Below are positions 4,906 to 5,157 of a stretch of 5,157 bases of DNA, piece by piece. The position numbers were made by a program, and so were the translations under genes. Position 1 is the stretch's first letter. Every line of letters starts with the position of its first letter. The notes below the pieces were generated by a model. That model made no database searches, was not told where the DNA came from, and worked only from the letters and a program-made list of their open reading frames with translations. Source of the DNA: TH5896 sp049578985. Lineage in GTDB: Archaea; Thermoproteota; Nitrososphaeria; Nitrososphaerales; Nitrososphaeraceae. The stretch spans positions 1 through 5,157 of the forward strand of contig JBAUMZ010000209.1 in NCBI GenBank assembly GCA_049578985.1. The letters are read 5' to 3'.

Positions 4906-5157
4906 TTAGAATCCCTGTAACTCAAATTTTATATATCCATCATCATCAGTATTATCGTTACTTCTGTTGGTACTATGATTCTGTTCCAAATTCATTAGAT
5001 AATTCTTGTCAAGTATATAATGAAATGTAGCACTATCTAGTGATGAGAATGGATCAGTCACAAATGATCTTCCTTCTAACCGTTCATCATTTACTTCCCC
5101 AATAGCTTGGTTGACAGCTGTATTATTTTTACTGTTAATACTGCCAGTGTCATAAGC
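4906..5157 (-). CDS. C-terminal 83 residues of an unrecognised protein, cut by the window edge
   Basis: The minus-strand frame is open from the window end to TAA 4908-4906. The polypeptide starts AYDTGSINSKNNTAVNQAIG, continues VNDERLEGRSFVTDPFSSLD and FHYILDKNYLMNLEQN, has a flexible stretch rich in Asn and Asp (about residues 60-73) and ends GYIKFELQGF. It is hydrophilic and Asn/Ser/Asp-rich with no membrane helix in the visible part, which would fit an exported or surface protein but does not prove it. The only internal ATG (residue 55) leaves a very short ORF, so the true start lies beyond position 5157. The natural composition and 83 open codons make coding likely. I do not recognise the family. 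Its transcription is in the same direction as the metal operon, but more than 500 bases and another transcription start lie between them. Confidence 0.6.
   Translation of the reverse strand, partial: AYDTGSINSKNNTAVNQAIGEVNDERLEGRSFVTDPFSSLDSATFHYILDKNYLMNLEQNHSTNRSNDNTDDDGYIKFELQGF

Noticed and set aside
4880..4917. AAAGGAG followed by ATG on the plus strand, and a 12-codon frame from ATG 4882
   Set aside because: The frames stop after 3 and 12 codons and run into the end of the minus-strand gene; they are too short to support.

Overview
The window looks archaeal, most likely an ammonia-oxidising thaumarchaeon of the Nitrososphaera/Nitrosocosmicus kind. This is inferred from the AT-rich composition, TATA-like boxes about 26 bases upstream of ATG codons with no Shine-Dalgarno sequence (leaderless transcripts), and short proteins with signal-peptide-like N-termini. 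No marker gene fixes the taxon.

Layout: positions 1-137 (+) hold the last 44 codons of a protein whose start lies outside the window, possibly a winged-helix regulator. A doubtful small secreted ORF (93-296, -) overlaps its 3' end. A leaderless alpha/beta hydrolase follows (453-1244, +). Its C-terminus runs directly into the decayed remnant of a short-chain dehydrogenase on the opposite strand (about 1227-1440, -), so a deletion seems to have fused the 3' ends of two convergent genes. Positions 1441-1713 hold no convincing gene. A second remnant or micro-ORF lies at 1692-1857 (-).

The functional core is a two-gene operon on the minus strand: an ArsR/SmtB repressor (4018-4383) and a P1B-type heavy-metal ATPase (1869-4016), separated by one base. 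The repressor has three cysteines spaced almost exactly as in the Cd/Pb sensor CmtR. The pump has the CPC and YN membrane motifs of copper pumps, but the usual MxxSS of the eighth helix is WxxSD, and its N-terminal HMA domain is replaced by a short CxxCxC tail. The pair is best read as metal-induced export of a soft metal (Cu, Cd or Pb) with the repressor controlling its own operon. Three copies of the hexamer TGATAT, one inverted, cover the start region and are a candidate operator.

Upstream of the operon (4477-4748, -) two overlapping frames compete: a 56-codon membrane-like ORF with a well-placed TATA box and a 73-codon frame that reads like the C-terminal part of a secreted protein. The right edge (4906-5157, -) holds the last 83 residues of an unrecognised protein. 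Overall this is an intact metal-resistance operon amid several decaying genes. I see no CRISPR array, transposase, RNA gene or clearly new system.
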